Source: Ornithinimicrobium flavum (GTDB taxonomy: Bacteria > Actinomycetota > Actinomycetes > Actinomycetales > Dermatophilaceae). From it: a stretch of 64,000 bases of DNA. Positions 49,642 through 59,133 of the stretch are shown in pieces (position 1 is the first letter of the stretch; each line of letters begins with the position of its first letter). Made by a program: the position numbers and the translations under genes. The notes beneath the pieces were generated by a model that saw only the letters and a list, made by a program, of their open reading frames with translations, was not told the DNA's origin and searched no databases. The DNA lies in the NCBI RefSeq assembly GCF_004526345.1, contig NZ_CP038213.1, positions 1,178,001-1,242,000 on the forward strand, written 5' to 3'.

Positions 49642-51002
49642 ATGGACAACGAGCGTAAGACGAAGGTGCGCGACCTTCCTCCGGTGATGCGCGGAGCGGC
49701 GGGGCGTCGAGATGTGACACCCGGCGAGGGCGAGGGTGTGGGCACCGAGAGTTCGCCAGGGTCCCCGAGTCTGGGCGTGGCGGGATTCCTTGCCGACGTC
49801 GTGGCCGGTACGCCTGTGGCCGTCACGGCATATGACGGCACGCGGGTGGGGCCGACCAGCCCCGAGGCGACGGTCGTGATCCGCAGCGCCGATGCGCTGC
49901 GCCGGATGCTCACTGCCCCCGGTCAGCTCGGGTTCGCGCGGGCCTATGTGGCAGGGGATATCGATGCCGTCGGCGACATCTACACCGTTCTGCAGCTGCA
50001 GCACCGGCTGAAGTCCGGGGGCCTCACCGCCTCCCGTGTGATAGCCCTGCGGCGGCTGTTGCGCGAGGCAGGCGGAATGGGGCGGCCACCGTCGCCCCCG
50101 CCGGAGGAGGCGCGGGTCAGGGGCCGTCTGCACAGCAGGGGACGGGACGCCCAGGCGATTTCCCACCACTACGACGTCTCGAATGAGTTCTACGAGTTGT
50201 TGCTGGGCAGGTCGATGACCTACTCCTGCGCGGTGTGGCCCTCTCCGTCGGTCGGGGTGGACGCGGCGCAGGAGGCCAAGTACGACCTGGTCTCACGCAA
50301 GCTCGGGCTGCGGTCCGGCTTGCGACTGCTCGACGTGGGCTGTGGCTGGGGTGGGATGGTGATCCACGCCGCCCAGCGCTACGGCGTCCGGGCGACCGGG
50401 GTGACGCTGTCCGCGGAGCAGGCCGACTACGCCCGCCGACGGTGCAGGAGGAAGGGCTGCAGGATCAGGTCACCATCCGTCTGGAGGACTACCGCGACAT
50501 CGCCGACGGGCCCTACGACGCGATCAGCTCGATCGGCATGTTCGAGCACGTCGGTGAGAACCGGCTGGCGGAGTACTTCACGCGGATGCACGCGCTGCTG
50601 GCGCCGGGCGGGCGGCTGCTGAACCACGGCATCACCCGCCCTGCCGGCTCACGGCCGCTGGGGCGCCGGGGCTTCATCCCGCGCTACGTCTTCCCCGACG
50701 GTGAGCTCCACGAGATCGGCACTGTGGTCACCAGGGTGCAGCACGCCGGCTTCGAGGTGCGCCACAGCGAGACGCTGCGGGAGCACTACGCGCTGACGCT
50801 GCGCGCGTGGGTGGAGAACCTGGAGCGTCACTACGACGAGGCGGTGGCGCTGGTCGGGGAAGGACGCGCCCGCGTCTGGCGGCTCTATCTGGCCGGCTCG
50901 GCTCTAGGATTCGAGGCCGGCGACATCGAGGTGCACCAGGTGCTCGCCGTCCGGCCGGACCGCGGGCGCAGCGGTCTGCCGCTGCGACCCGACTGGGGTT
51001 GA
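49642..51002 (+). CDS. cyclopropane-fatty-acyl-phospholipid synthase family protein (one frameshift)
   Basis: The product of about 453 residues has an N-terminal domain (VTAYDGTRVGPTSPEATVVI, then GFARAYVAGDIDAVGDIYTV) and a SAM-dependent methyltransferase core (RLLDVGCGWGGMVIHAAQRY, then SSIGMFEHVGENRLAEYFTR). One base is missing near 50442 (CGACGGTGC should read CGACGGGTGC), restoring RRVQEEGLQDQVTIRLEDYR. CFA synthases methylate unsaturated lipid acyl chains. ATG 49642 lies after GAAGGGTGAGTCTC; GTG 49633 is an alternative. The downstream DUF998 gene starts 4 nt after the stop. Confidence 0.85.
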
Positions 51003-51006
51003 GCAG

Positions 51007-51717
51007 GTGGAAGGGCACGAGGGGCCTGTCCCTCGGTGGCGCGGGGGTGCCACCCTCACCAGGCGCTGCGGAATCGTGGGGTTGGTAGGAGTCCTCACGT
51101 TCTGGACAGGACTGGCCGCGCTGCACGCCTTGCGGACCGATCTGAGCGTGGTGAACGACTACGTCAGCGACTACGCCAACGGGCCGTGGGGACCGCTTTT
51201 CACCGTCGTGACCCTTGTGCACGGGGTCGGCAACCTGGCTATCGCCGCTGGACTCGGCCTCGCACTCGGGCACGACCGCGTTGCTCGTCTCGGCGTGCTG
51301 CTCTTCACGGTCGCGACCGTGGGGCTCATCGTGGCCGCCCTCTTTCCCACCGACCCGGTCGGCGCACAGCAGACGGTCACCGGCCTGGTGCATCGCGTCG
51401 CGGCGACCGGGTCCTTCGCCCTTGAGCTCGTGGCGCTGGCGCTGCTCGGCCTCGCGTTCCGTTCGGCCGCTGCCTGGCGAAGCTACGCCAGTCTCGCACT
51501 CGGGCTGACCGTGGTAGCGGCGCTCATGCTCGCCTGGCTGCTGGTGTCGATCTCGCTTCAGTGGCCACCTGGTCTACCCGAGCGCGCTGCGTTGCTGACG
51601 TTCACCGTGTGGGAGTTCACGACCGCCCTGCTCCTGGCGCGTCCGGTCCACGCTGCGCGGGCGCTGTCGACGCGCGGACGTGGCGGACGGCATGGCGACG
51701 CCCCCGAAATGGTCTGA
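51007..51717 (+). CDS. DUF998 family membrane protein
   Basis: The 236-residue product has about six hydrophobic segments (for example GIVGLVGVLTFWTGLAALHA, VTLVHGVGNLAIAAGLGLAL and GVLLFTVATVGLIVAALFPT) and the DUF998 markers VNDYVSDYANGPWGPLFTVV and FPTDPVGAQQTVTGLVHRVA. It is coupled to the CFA synthase gene, 4 nt upstream. Membrane location agrees with a lipid-modification setting, but the biochemical role is unknown. Confidence 0.85.
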   Translation: MEGHEGPVPRWRGGATLTRRCGIVGLVGVLTFWTGLAALHALRTDLSVVNDYVSDYANGPWGPLFTVVTLVHGVGNLAIAAGLGLALGHDRVARLGVLLFTVATVGLIVAALFPTDPVGAQQTVTGLVHRVAATGSFALELVALALLGLAFRSAAAWRSYASLALGLTVVAALMLAWLLVSISLQWPPGLPERAALLTFTVWEFTTALLLARPVHAARALSTRGRGGRHGDAPEMV

Positions 51718-51775
51718 AGGACTGAAGGAGGCTGATGGCGGTGCGGATTTGGGAACAATCCTCGTTGTAGACCAC

Positions 51776-51802
51776 GTCCCGGACCCGGACCCGGACCCGG
51801 TC
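51776..51802. repeat. CCGGAC hexanucleotide microsatellite
   Basis: Repeated CCGGAC units (about four) lie in the short region between the DUF998 gene and the convergent transglutaminase gene. Nothing else is seen in this gap. Confidence 0.6.
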
Positions 51803-51832
51803 GGCGGCGACGGGCACGCGGCGCCCCGGTGG

Positions 51833-54277
51833 TCAGCGGCGGCGGAAGGTCCGTCCGAACCACGCTCGCAGGCCGGCCAGGCCGCTCGCCGGCAGGAGGG
51901 CGGCGTTGGCGCGGACGTTCCACGGCGTGGCCTCGCGGACCTGCTCGACCACCGTGCGCACGTCGTCGCCCATCCGGGACGCGTCAGCGTCGCCGAGGTG
52001 GTCGGCAGCGGCATACCTGGATCGTTCGAGCGTCGTCGTGATCCGTCCGAGGGCGTCCTCGCCGGAGCGGTTCATCAGCGTGCTGTCGCGGTAGTGGCGC
52101 CGCATGTCCCGGGGGCTGCGCGCCGGCGGTGCGTCCACGCCGAGGTCGCCGAGGCTGCGGGTGAGCAGCAGCCACTGGCCCTCGACCTTCTCCGTGGGAT
52201 TGCTCGCCGAGCGGACCGCCTCCTCGCGGTAGCGGCGGCCGACGAGCGGCACGAGCGTCATGAGGAGCACCAGGGCGAGCAGGGCCAGCAGCGCCCGCCC
52301 GAGCACCGGCAGCAGGTCGCCGAGGTCGTCCAGCCAGGTGCGGTCCCGCGGGGCGGGCGCGGCGGTCGGCTCCGGCGCGGTCGGGGTCAGCGCCTCGGTC
52401 ACGGTCTCGGTCTGGGCGGCGCTGTCGTCGGTGGAGCGGGTGTACGGCGGCGGGGTGGCGCCGACCCGGGCCCCCGGCGTGGGCTCGAAGCGGGTCCAGC
52501 CCATCCCGCTGATCCACAGCTCGGGCCAGGTGTGCGCGTCCGCGGCGATGACCTGCCGCGTGCCGTCCGGCTGGACGCTGCCGGGCAGGAATCCGACCGC
52601 CATCCGCGCCGGGATCCCCTCGTAGCGCGCCATCATCACCATCGTCTGCGCGAACTGCACGCAGTAGCCCCGCCGGCTCTCCAGGAAGGCGCTGATGGGG
52701 TCGGCCGCCCCGACCTCGGCCTCGGGGGCCAGCTCGAGGGAGTAGGTCCAGATCTGCTGGTCGCGCAGGTGGTTCTGCATCCGGATCGCGGCCTCCAACG
52801 TGTTCTCCGCGTCCCCGACCACCTCCTCGCTCAGCGCGCCGATCGCGTCCCGGGAGTCCTCGTCGACCGCGAGCAGGTCGGCGTCGAAGGCCGAGGGGTC
52901 CGCGGGCTGCGACCCGACCCCCGCCGGCAGTGGGACGCCCGGGCTGGGGACGAGGAAGCCGACGGAGTACTGCGGCGCCCGCCCCTGCAGGACGACCGTC
53001 GAGTCCGTCGGGTCGAAGCGGTAGGTCGCGCCCTGCGGCTGGAGGGTGGTGAGCGGCGAGGGTGCGGCGAGGTGCGGGGGCTGCAGCTGGTTGTCGAGCA
53101 CCTCCATGTCGTACTCGGTGAGCGAGACGTCCGGGGAGACCCCCTCCGGCGGGGGCAGAGGGGCACCCGGCGGCAGCAGGTTGCTCTGCATCCGGCCGGG
53201 GGCGACCCAGCGGCCGTCCTCGTAGCGCTCGGTCGCCGTGACGCGCAGCGGCTGCACGGAGATCGCGTTGGTGCGGTAGGTGACCACCGGCACCCGGGAG
53301 CGGTTGCGCAGGTCCTGCGCCGGGTCCATGGTCTCGGTGAAGCTCACCTCGCCCGCGTCGCCCTGGTTGACGGTGCGGGCGTCGGGGTTGCGCGCCATCC
53401 CCCCGGTGAAGAACGTCGGCGGCAGGTGGGGGAGCAGGGCCGCGCCGAGCACGGCCGCGACGAGGGTGCTCACCCCCATGACCTGGGCCAGGCCACGGTG
53501 CGAGCGGGGGCCGGACGACACGTCGGTGCCGCCGCGGGACTCCTGCCGGTTCGCCGACGGCCACCCGGTCGTGACCCGGTGCGACTGCTGGGCCAGCATC
53601 ATCAGCCACAGCACCGCGACCGCCGCGAAGAACCACGGCTCCATCGCCCGCCCCGTGTTGGACACCGAGACCAGGAAGGCCGCCGCCAGCGGGATCCCGG
53701 CGCTCGCCGGCGCGCGACCGGTCACGCCCATGGAGTCGACGGAGACCGCCGTCAGCGCGATGACGGCGACGATGAGGAAGGAGACGCCCTCGGTGGTCGG
53801 CGCGGGGGCGGCATACGTCTGCAGCACGGTGCCGGCCTCGCGGAGCAGCTCGCCGATCCGTTCCAGGGTCTCCCCGGTCGGCACCACCACCCGCCACAGC
53901 GTGTCCCGGAGGTAGAGCGCGACGACCCCGGCCAGCGCGAGCAGCAGCTGGCCGAGGGCGACGAGGCTCGGCGGGACGTCGATCGTGCGCAGCACGGCCC
54001 CGGAGACGGCGACGAGGGCGACGACCAGGACGGCCTCGAAGGCCCAGCTGTTGTCCCGCAGCAGCGTCGTGAGGGGCCAGGCCACGGCGAGCGTCGCCAG
54101 CGCGGCGACGAAGGCCTCCGGCCACATCCCGCGGACGAAGGCGTCGTGGTCGGGGAGCAGGCTGCGCCGTTCGGGCTCGGGTATGCCGTCCCGCCGCCGG
54201 TCCGTGCCGGGCCCGGTGGCCGACCCGGTGCGGGCCCCGCCACCGGGGTCGGTGCGGTCCTGGGTAGGGGTGCTCAT
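51833..54277 (-). CDS. transglutaminase-like membrane protein
   Basis: The 814-residue product has about six N-terminal transmembrane segments, an extracytoplasmic transglutaminase-like domain, a seventh helix (VLGRALLALLALVLLMTLVP) and a C-terminal cytoplasmic DUF4129-like part. The catalytic Cys is in RRGYCVQFAQTMVMMAR and the His in ADAHTWPELWISG, with WTRFEPTP downstream supplying the acid. In actinobacteria this gene follows DUF58 and MoxR genes and is thought to act in envelope protein processing. ATG 54277 overlaps the DUF58 stop by 4 nt. Confidence 0.9.
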   Translation of the reverse strand: MSTPTQDRTDPGGGARTGSATGPGTDRRRDGIPEPERRSLLPDHDAFVRGMWPEAFVAALATLAVAWPLTTLLRDNSWAFEAVLVVALVAVSGAVLRTIDVPPSLVALGQLLLALAGVVALYLRDTLWRVVVPTGETLERIGELLREAGTVLQTYAAPAPTTEGVSFLIVAVIALTAVSVDSMGVTGRAPASAGIPLAAAFLVSVSNTGRAMEPWFFAAVAVLWLMMLAQQSHRVTTGWPSANRQESRGGTDVSSGPRSHRGLAQVMGVSTLVAAVLGAALLPHLPPTFFTGGMARNPDARTVNQGDAGEVSFTETMDPAQDLRNRSRVPVVTYRTNAISVQPLRVTATERYEDGRWVAPGRMQSNLLPPGAPLPPPEGVSPDVSLTEYDMEVLDNQLQPPHLAAPSPLTTLQPQGATYRFDPTDSTVVLQGRAPQYSVGFLVPSPGVPLPAGVGSQPADPSAFDADLLAVDEDSRDAIGALSEEVVGDAENTLEAAIRMQNHLRDQQIWTYSLELAPEAEVGAADPISAFLESRRGYCVQFAQTMVMMARYEGIPARMAVGFLPGSVQPDGTRQVIAADAHTWPELWISGMGWTRFEPTPGARVGATPPPYTRSTDDSAAQTETVTEALTPTAPEPTAAPAPRDRTWLDDLGDLLPVLGRALLALLALVLLMTLVPLVGRRYREEAVRSASNPTEKVEGQWLLLTRSLGDLGVDAPPARSPRDMRRHYRDSTLMNRSGEDALGRITTTLERSRYAAADHLGDADASRMGDDVRTVVEQVREATPWNVRANAALLPASGLAGLRAWFGRTFRRR

Positions 54278-55518
54278 GCGGGCCGTCCGACCGCGCCGGC
54301 TGCGCCCAGGCTGGCCCAGGCCAGGGGGATCTCGGTCTGCGGCCCGCACACCACCGAGCGCCAGCCGGCGTCGGCCATCACGGCGGTCGGGGCGTCGTCG
54401 CGGGGGCGGTCGCCGCCGAACCGGGACGGGTCCAGCACGAGGGCGAGGGCGCGGGAGCCGGGCTGGCGGATGGCGGCCAGGTTCCGCAGGTCGAGCTCGT
54501 CGTGGGCGACGACGGCGGCCACGACCAGCACCCCGCCGGCGGCGAACGGTCCGGCGGCGGCCGCCAGCCGGTCGAGCCGGGAGTCGCGCTCGGGCTGGGC
54601 CCGGGCCAGGGTCTCGAGCACCACGTCGATGTCCAGCGGGTGCTCGGCGAGCCCGTCGCGCAGGGTGGCGTCGGTCAGCAGGTGCACGACGAAGCCCTGG
54701 GCGGCCAGGTGATGGGCCACGGTCGCGACGGCCGACACCGCCCACTCGAAGGAGGCCCGGACGCCGGTGCCCGGGTGGGCGCTCACGCGGGAGTCCAGGA
54801 TCAGGACGACGCGGCGACGGGCCGGCCGGTCCTCCTGACGGACCATGAGCTCACCCCGGTGAGCCGTCGCCGGCCAGTGGACGCGCCGCAGCTCGTCCCC
54901 GTCCCGGTAGGACCGGATGCTCACGTCGTCCTCGCCGTGCAGCGCCACCATCTGCGGCATCTCGCCCTCGCTGCCGCGGGCGCTTCCGCGCACCCGGCCC
55001 TCCCCGAGGGACCAGATCCGCGGGAGCACGAGGACCTCCGAGCGGGACGACAGCTGCAGGCTGAGGAAGGTCAGGCCGAAGGGGTCGCGCTGGCGCAGCA
55101 GGATCGGGCCGAGCGGGAAGGCCCCGCGGTGGCGGGAGCGCACGGCATACCGCAGCCGCCTCTCCTCGCCGGGCTGCATCCGGGGCAGGACGAAGCGGGG
55201 ACGGTCGCCGAGCTGGTAGTCCAGGTGCTCCTCGGCGAGGTAGAAGGCGGTGGACCGGGTGCCGACGTTGGTGAAGTGCACCTGCACGGCGCCCCGCTCG
55301 TCGGGGGTGAGGCGGGGCGGCTCGATCTCGCGGCGGACCTGCAGGTGCGGGGTGCGTCGCGGCAGGAGGAGCAGCGCCAGGATCGGGAGCACGCCGATGA
55401 GGATGCCGATGCGGGTGACGTCCTCGTAGCCGAGGAAGACCCCGGCCACCGCCACGACGAGCCCGCCGAGGAGGAAGACCTTCCCTCTCGAGGTCAGCAA
55501 CCCCCACGGCGATCGCAC
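54274..55518 (-). CDS. DUF58 domain protein
   Basis: The 414-residue product has two N-terminal transmembrane helices (VFLLGGLVVAVAGVFLGYED and GILIGVLPILALLLLP), an immunoglobulin-like domain (HFTNVGTRSTAFYLAEEHLD), then the DUF58 motif RSYRDGDELRRVHWPATAHR and a C-terminal VWA-like fold (RVVLILDSRVSAHPG). GTG 55518 starts 12 nt after the MoxR stop. MoxR-DUF58-transglutaminase operons are widespread and linked to envelope assembly or metal-dependent protein maturation. Confidence 0.9.
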   Translation of the reverse strand: MRSPWGLLTSRGKVFLLGGLVVAVAGVFLGYEDVTRIGILIGVLPILALLLLPRRTPHLQVRREIEPPRLTPDERGAVQVHFTNVGTRSTAFYLAEEHLDYQLGDRPRFVLPRMQPGEERRLRYAVRSRHRGAFPLGPILLRQRDPFGLTFLSLQLSSRSEVLVLPRIWSLGEGRVRGSARGSEGEMPQMVALHGEDDVSIRSYRDGDELRRVHWPATAHRGELMVRQEDRPARRRVVLILDSRVSAHPGTGVRASFEWAVSAVATVAHHLAAQGFVVHLLTDATLRDGLAEHPLDIDVVLETLARAQPERDSRLDRLAAAAGPFAAGGVLVVAAVVAHDELDLRNLAAIRQPGSRALALVLDPSRFGGDRPRDDAPTAVMADAGWRSVVCGPQTEIPLAWASLGAAGAVGRPA

Positions 55519-55529
55519 GACGGCCTCGG

Positions 55530-56507
55530 TCAGCGGCCGGAGGGGACGGTGGTGCGCTCCACCAGGTCCCGGATGATGTCGGCGGTGCTCGCCCGGGCCA
55601 GGGACGCCTCGCCGGTCTGCAGGACCCGGTGGGCCAGGACGGGCACGGCCATCGCCTGGACGTCCTCGGGCAGCACGTGGTCGCGCCCGGCGAGCGCGGC
55701 GTGGGCGCGGCCGGCCCGCATCAGCTGCAGGCCCGCGCGCGGCGAGGCCCCGAGGCGCAGCATGCGGTGGGTGCGGGAGGCGGTGACGAGCTCGACGACA
55801 TACTGACGTAACGCGGGGGCGACGTGAAGGTTCCGGATCGCCTCGATCTGGCGCTGCACCGCCTCGGCCGTGGTGACTGGGACGAGCGCGTCGAGCGGGC
55901 TCACGCCGCCGTGGCTCTCCAGCATCGCCATCTCGGCGCGGGCGGAGGGGTAGCCCATCGAGATCCGGGCCATGAACCGGTCGCGCTGGGCCTCGGGGAG
56001 GGGGTAGGTGCCCTCCATCTCGATGGGGTTCTGGGTGGCCATGACGAGGAAGGGGCGGGGCAGGGGGTAGGTCTGCCCGTCCACGGTGACCTGGCGCTCC
56101 TCCATGGCCTCCAGCAGCGCGGACTGGGTCTTGGGGGAGGCGCGGTTGATCTCGTCGCCGACGATGACGTTGGCGAAGATCGCGCCCCGGCGGAACTCGA
56201 AGTCGCGCGTCTCCTGGTTGAAGACGCTCACCCCGGTGATGTCGCTGGGGAGCAGGTCGGGGGTGAACTGCACGCGGCTGACCTGGCAGTCGATGGCCCG
56301 GGCCAGCGTCTTGGCCAGCATCGTCTTGCCCACGCCGGGGACGTCCTCGACCAGCAGGTGGCCCTCGGCCAGGAGCACGGTGACAGCGGTGGAGACCACC
56401 TCGTCCTTCCCCTCGATCACCGAGGTGATGGCCCCGTGGATGGAGCCGGCGACGGACTGCACGTCGTCCAGGTCGGTCGCCTCGGGCGCGTAGGGGATGC
56501 TCGACAT
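55530..56507 (-). CDS. moxR: MoxR-type AAA+ ATPase
   Basis: The 325-residue product is a MoxR ATPase with Walker A EDVPGVGKTML, Walker B IVGDEINRASPKTQ, sensor I region MATQNPIEMEGTYPLPEAQ and the characteristic FMARISMGYPS. The C-terminal lid contains RTHRMLRLGASPRAGLQLMR. MoxR ATPases act as chaperones with VWA-domain partners, here the DUF58 protein. ATG 56507 has a leaderless -10 and is followed by a three-gene operon. Confidence 0.93.
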   Translation of the reverse strand: MSSIPYAPEATDLDDVQSVAGSIHGAITSVIEGKDEVVSTAVTVLLAEGHLLVEDVPGVGKTMLAKTLARAIDCQVSRVQFTPDLLPSDITGVSVFNQETRDFEFRRGAIFANVIVGDEINRASPKTQSALLEAMEERQVTVDGQTYPLPRPFLVMATQNPIEMEGTYPLPEAQRDRFMARISMGYPSARAEMAMLESHGGVSPLDALVPVTTAEAVQRQIEAIRNLHVAPALRQYVVELVTASRTHRMLRLGASPRAGLQLMRAGRAHAALAGRDHVLPEDVQAMAVPVLAHRVLQTGEASLARASTADIIRDLVERTTVPSGR

Positions 56508-56513
56508 AGTCCG

Positions 56514-56519
56514 ATACTG
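56514..56519 (-). promoter_or_regulatory. -10 element, leaderless start of moxR
   Basis: On the minus strand CAGTAT lies 6 nt before ATG 56507. The same CAGTATCGGA context precedes the lipase gene at 26685. Confidence 0.5.
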
Positions 56520-56904
56520 CCAAACCGGGCGCGCGTCCGTGGCACTCGGGACGCGCGGTGCCGGCGGACCGGACGGAAGTCCTGCCAGCGGGAGGGACCG
56601 CCTGAGGCGGGCGAGTGCCCCGGAACGGTCGGCGGTTGGGCCACGTCATCGACCGAATCGGGGCACGTGCGACGGCTGTCCGCTCACGTCGTCCAGCGTC
56701 CTCCACATCCCACCACCGCAGCCTTGTTCGTGGCCCCGCGCCGCAGCACCGGGTGCCTGGGCCGCCGGTTCGGACCGGAACGCACCACGTGGCCAGGCCT
56801 GAGTCGCGCCCTACCCCTCCACTTCGCACCACGACGCTGACCTGCATCGATAGGCTAGATCCAGCAAGATCCCCGCGGAAAGGGTGCGTAATCAGGGGAC
56901 AGGG
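56520..56904. other. gene-free region upstream of moxR and mraZ
   Basis: No coding frame is credible. The part at 56520-56600 holds degenerate copies of the CCGGACGCGCG-type repeat at 951 (CGGGCGCGCGTCC, CGGGACGCGCGG, ACCGGACGGAAGTCCTGCCAG). A TAGGCT near 56851 is a possible -10 for mraZ. The rest shows nothing I can name. Confidence 0.5.
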
Positions 56905-56938
56905 TGGGGGAAGTGGAGTAGAGTGGGGGCATCTGGAG
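56905..56938 (+). promoter_or_regulatory. MraZ-type repeat boxes (four TGGRG)
   Basis: TGGGG, TGGAG, TGGGG and TGGAG start at 56905, 56914, 56924 and 56934, spaced 9-10 bp, one helical turn each. MraZ binds TGGG-type repeats at about 10-bp spacing upstream of its own gene in several bacteria, so this is the likely autoregulatory operator. TAGAGT (56919) inside it could be a -10. Confidence 0.75.
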
Positions 56939-56980
56939 CAGTAGGGATGTTCAGCGTCGATCGCGAGAGGGGTGGTCCGA

Positions 56981-57415
56981 GTGCTCTTCCTCGGCACCTA
57001 CACGCCGCGGCTCGACGACAAGGGGCGGATGATCCTCCCGGCGAAGTACCGCGACAAGCTCTCCGACGGCCTGGTCATCACCCGCGGCCAGGAGCGGTGC
57101 CTGTTCATCTACGCCCAGGCCGACTTCGAGGCCATGGCCGCGCAGTGGCAGGCCAGCCCGACCACCTCCAAGGCCGTCCGCGACCACCAGCGCGTCTTCC
57201 TCTCCGGTGCCTCCGACGAGGTCCCTGACAAGCAGGGCCGCATCACCATCCCGCCGATGCTGCGCACCTACGCCGGGCTCCGGTCGGACTGCACCGTCAT
57301 CGGTGCCGGCGACCGGGTCGAGGTCTGGGACACCGAGGCGTGGAGCACCTACCTCGCCGAGACCGAGCAGGCCTACTCCGAGCGCTCGGAGGAGGTGGTC
57401 CCCGGGCTGATGTGA
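56981..57415 (+). CDS. mraZ: transcriptional regulator MraZ
   Basis: The 144-residue product has two AbrB-like swapped-hairpin domains typical of MraZ: LFLGTYTPRLDDKGRMILPA at the N-terminus and VFLSGASDEVPDKQGRITIP in the middle. It represses or tunes the division/cell-wall cluster and binds TGGRG repeats. GTG 56981 is chosen because GAGAGGGG lies 8 nt upstream and because the family starts just before FLGT; GTG 56972 would add three residues. It is first in the dcw cluster. Confidence 0.94.
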   Translation: MLFLGTYTPRLDDKGRMILPAKYRDKLSDGLVITRGQERCLFIYAQADFEAMAAQWQASPTTSKAVRDHQRVFLSGASDEVPDKQGRITIPPMLRTYAGLRSDCTVIGAGDRVEVWDTEAWSTYLAETEQAYSERSEEVVPGLM

Positions 57416-57622
57416 GCCGGCGCACCGCCGCCCTGACCCTGGTCTCCCCCCGTCCACCCGCGCCCCGACTCCTCTTCCCCGGAGCCGGGCCGCTCCCACC
57501 GAGACACGGCTCCCGACCCGACTTCCCCCGGGCCGGGCGCCAGGACCCGGTGGACGGTGGGGGACCAGGGCCCGGGACCGGGGCCCTCCCTCACCTTCCT
57601 CGCCGCGTGGGACCAGCACCGT

Positions 57623-58666
57623 ATGCCGAGCACCCCCACCTCCGACCGCCACGTGCCGGTGCTGCTCGAGCGCTGCGTCGAGCTGCTCGCCCCCGCGCTC
57701 GCAGAGCCCGGGTCGGTCTTCGTCGACGGCACGCTGGGGATGGGCGGGCACACCGAGGCGGTGCTGCGGGCCTGCCCGCATGCGCGGGCGGTCGGCATCG
57801 ACCGCGACCCGCAGGCGCTGGCCCTCGCCACCGAGCGGTTGGCGCCCTTCGGTGACCGGTTCGTCCCGGTGCACGACGTCAGCGACGACGTGCCGGGCGT
57901 CCTGGCCGACCTCGGTCTGCCGCGTGCCCACGGCATCCTCTTCGACCTGGGCGTCTCGTCGCTGCAGCTGGACGAGACCGACCGCGGCTTCGCCTACCGC
58001 ACCGACGCGCCCCTGGACATGCGGATGGACCAGTCCACCGGCCCCACCGCCGCCGACGTGCTCAACACCTACGAGGCGCGCGACCTCGCCCGGGTGCTGC
58101 GCGACTACGGCGAGGAGCGCTCCGCCCGGCAGATCGCCCGCGCGATCGTCCGCCGGCGCGAGGTCGAGCCGTTCACCACCTCCGGCCCGCTGGTCGAGCT
58201 GCTCCACGACGTCGTGCCCGCCGCCTCCCAGCGCAGCGGCGGCCACCCCGCCAAGCGCACCTTCCAGGCGCTGCGCATCGAGGTCAACGCCGAGCTGTCG
58301 GTGTGGGCGCGCGGGATGGACGCGGCGCTGCGCGCGCTCGCGGTCGGCGGGCGGATCGTCGTCCTGTCCTACCACTCGCTCGAGGACCGCATCACCAAGC
58401 AGGCGCTGGCCGCCGGCGCCACCAGCTCGGCCCCTCCCGGCATGCCCGTGGAGCTTCCGGAGCAGCGGCCCTGGCTGCGGCTGCTCGTCCGCGGCGCCGA
58501 GCAGGCCGACGCGGCCGAGCAGGCCGCCAATGCGCGCTCTGCCTCGGTCCGCCTCCGCGCCGCCGAGCGCACCCGCAGCACCCCCGACCAGGCACCGCAG
58601 ACCGCCGCCGACACCCGTGACCAGACCCGTGACTCCACCCCGACCGCACCGGAGGGCCGCCCATGA
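57623..58666 (+). CDS. rsmH: 16S rRNA (cytosine 1402-N4)-methyltransferase
   Basis: The 347-residue product is RsmH (MraW). Landmarks are [17 protein letters not shown], the SAM site [52 protein letters not shown] and [16 protein letters not shown]. It methylates 16S rRNA at C1402. ATG 57623 starts [13 protein letters not shown]. It is 207 bp after mraZ; that gap is low-complexity and holds no gene. The stop overlaps ftsL by 4 nt. Confidence 0.96.
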   Translation: MPSTPTSDRHVPVLLERCVELLAPALAEPGSVFVDGTLGMGGHTEAVLRACPHARAVGIDRDPQALALATERLAPFGDRFVPVHDVSDDVPGVLADLGLPRAHGILFDLGVSSLQLDETDRGFAYRTDAPLDMRMDQSTGPTAADVLNTYEARDLARVLRDYGEERSARQIARAIVRRREVEPFTTSGPLVELLHDVVPAASQRSGGHPAKRTFQALRIEVNAELSVWARGMDAALRALAVGGRIVVLSYHSLEDRITKQALAAGATSSAPPGMPVELPEQRPWLRLLVRGAEQADAAEQAANARSASVRLRAAERTRSTPDQAPQTAADTRDQTRDSTPTAPEGRP

Positions 58667-59115
58667 GCCAGCTGACCATCTCCACCCCCCTGGGCCGGGC
58701 GGGTCTGTCGACCCGCACGCGCACCCGCACCCGGGTCGTCGACGCCGCCCCCACGACCGGGGGCAGCACCGCCTTCGCGCTGCTCTGCGCGTTTCTCGTC
58801 GCCCTCACCTTCAGCGGGGTGCTCGTCCTCAACACGGTCCGCGCGGAGGGCTCCTTCGTCCTGGGCTCGCTGCAGGTCGAGGCCACCGCCCTGCACGACC
58901 AGAAGGTCACCCTGGAGGAGGAGCTCGCGCGCAAGCAGTCGACCGAGAGCCTGGCGGCCGAGGCCAAGCGGCTCGAGATGGTGCCCGCCACCTCCACCGC
59001 GACCCTGCGGCTGTCCGACGGGTCCATCTCCGGCGTGGCGTCCAAGGTGGTGGACGGTCGCACGCTTACCGTGGATCTGCCCTCGACGGGCATCCCGCTT
59101 CCGAAGGACGACTGA
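58663..59115 (+). CDS. ftsL: cell division protein FtsL
   Basis: The 150-residue product has a Thr/Arg-rich cytoplasmic tail, one transmembrane helix ([20 protein letters not shown]) and a short periplasmic coiled coil ([20 protein letters not shown]). Position between rsmH and ftsI, size and topology identify it as FtsL, which forms the FtsB/L/Q complex at the septum. Sequence similarity in this family is weak, so context carries most of the weight. It overlaps rsmH by ATGA. Confidence 0.85.
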   Translation: MSQLTISTPLGRAGLSTRTRTRTRVVDAAPTTGGSTAFALLCAFLVALTFSGVLVLNTVRAEGSFVLGSLQVEATALHDQKVTLEEELARKQSTESLAAEAKRLEMVPATSTATLRLSDGSISGVASKVVDGRTLTVDLPSTGIPLPKDD

Positions 59116-59133
59116 CCGAAGGGTAAGCAGCCA

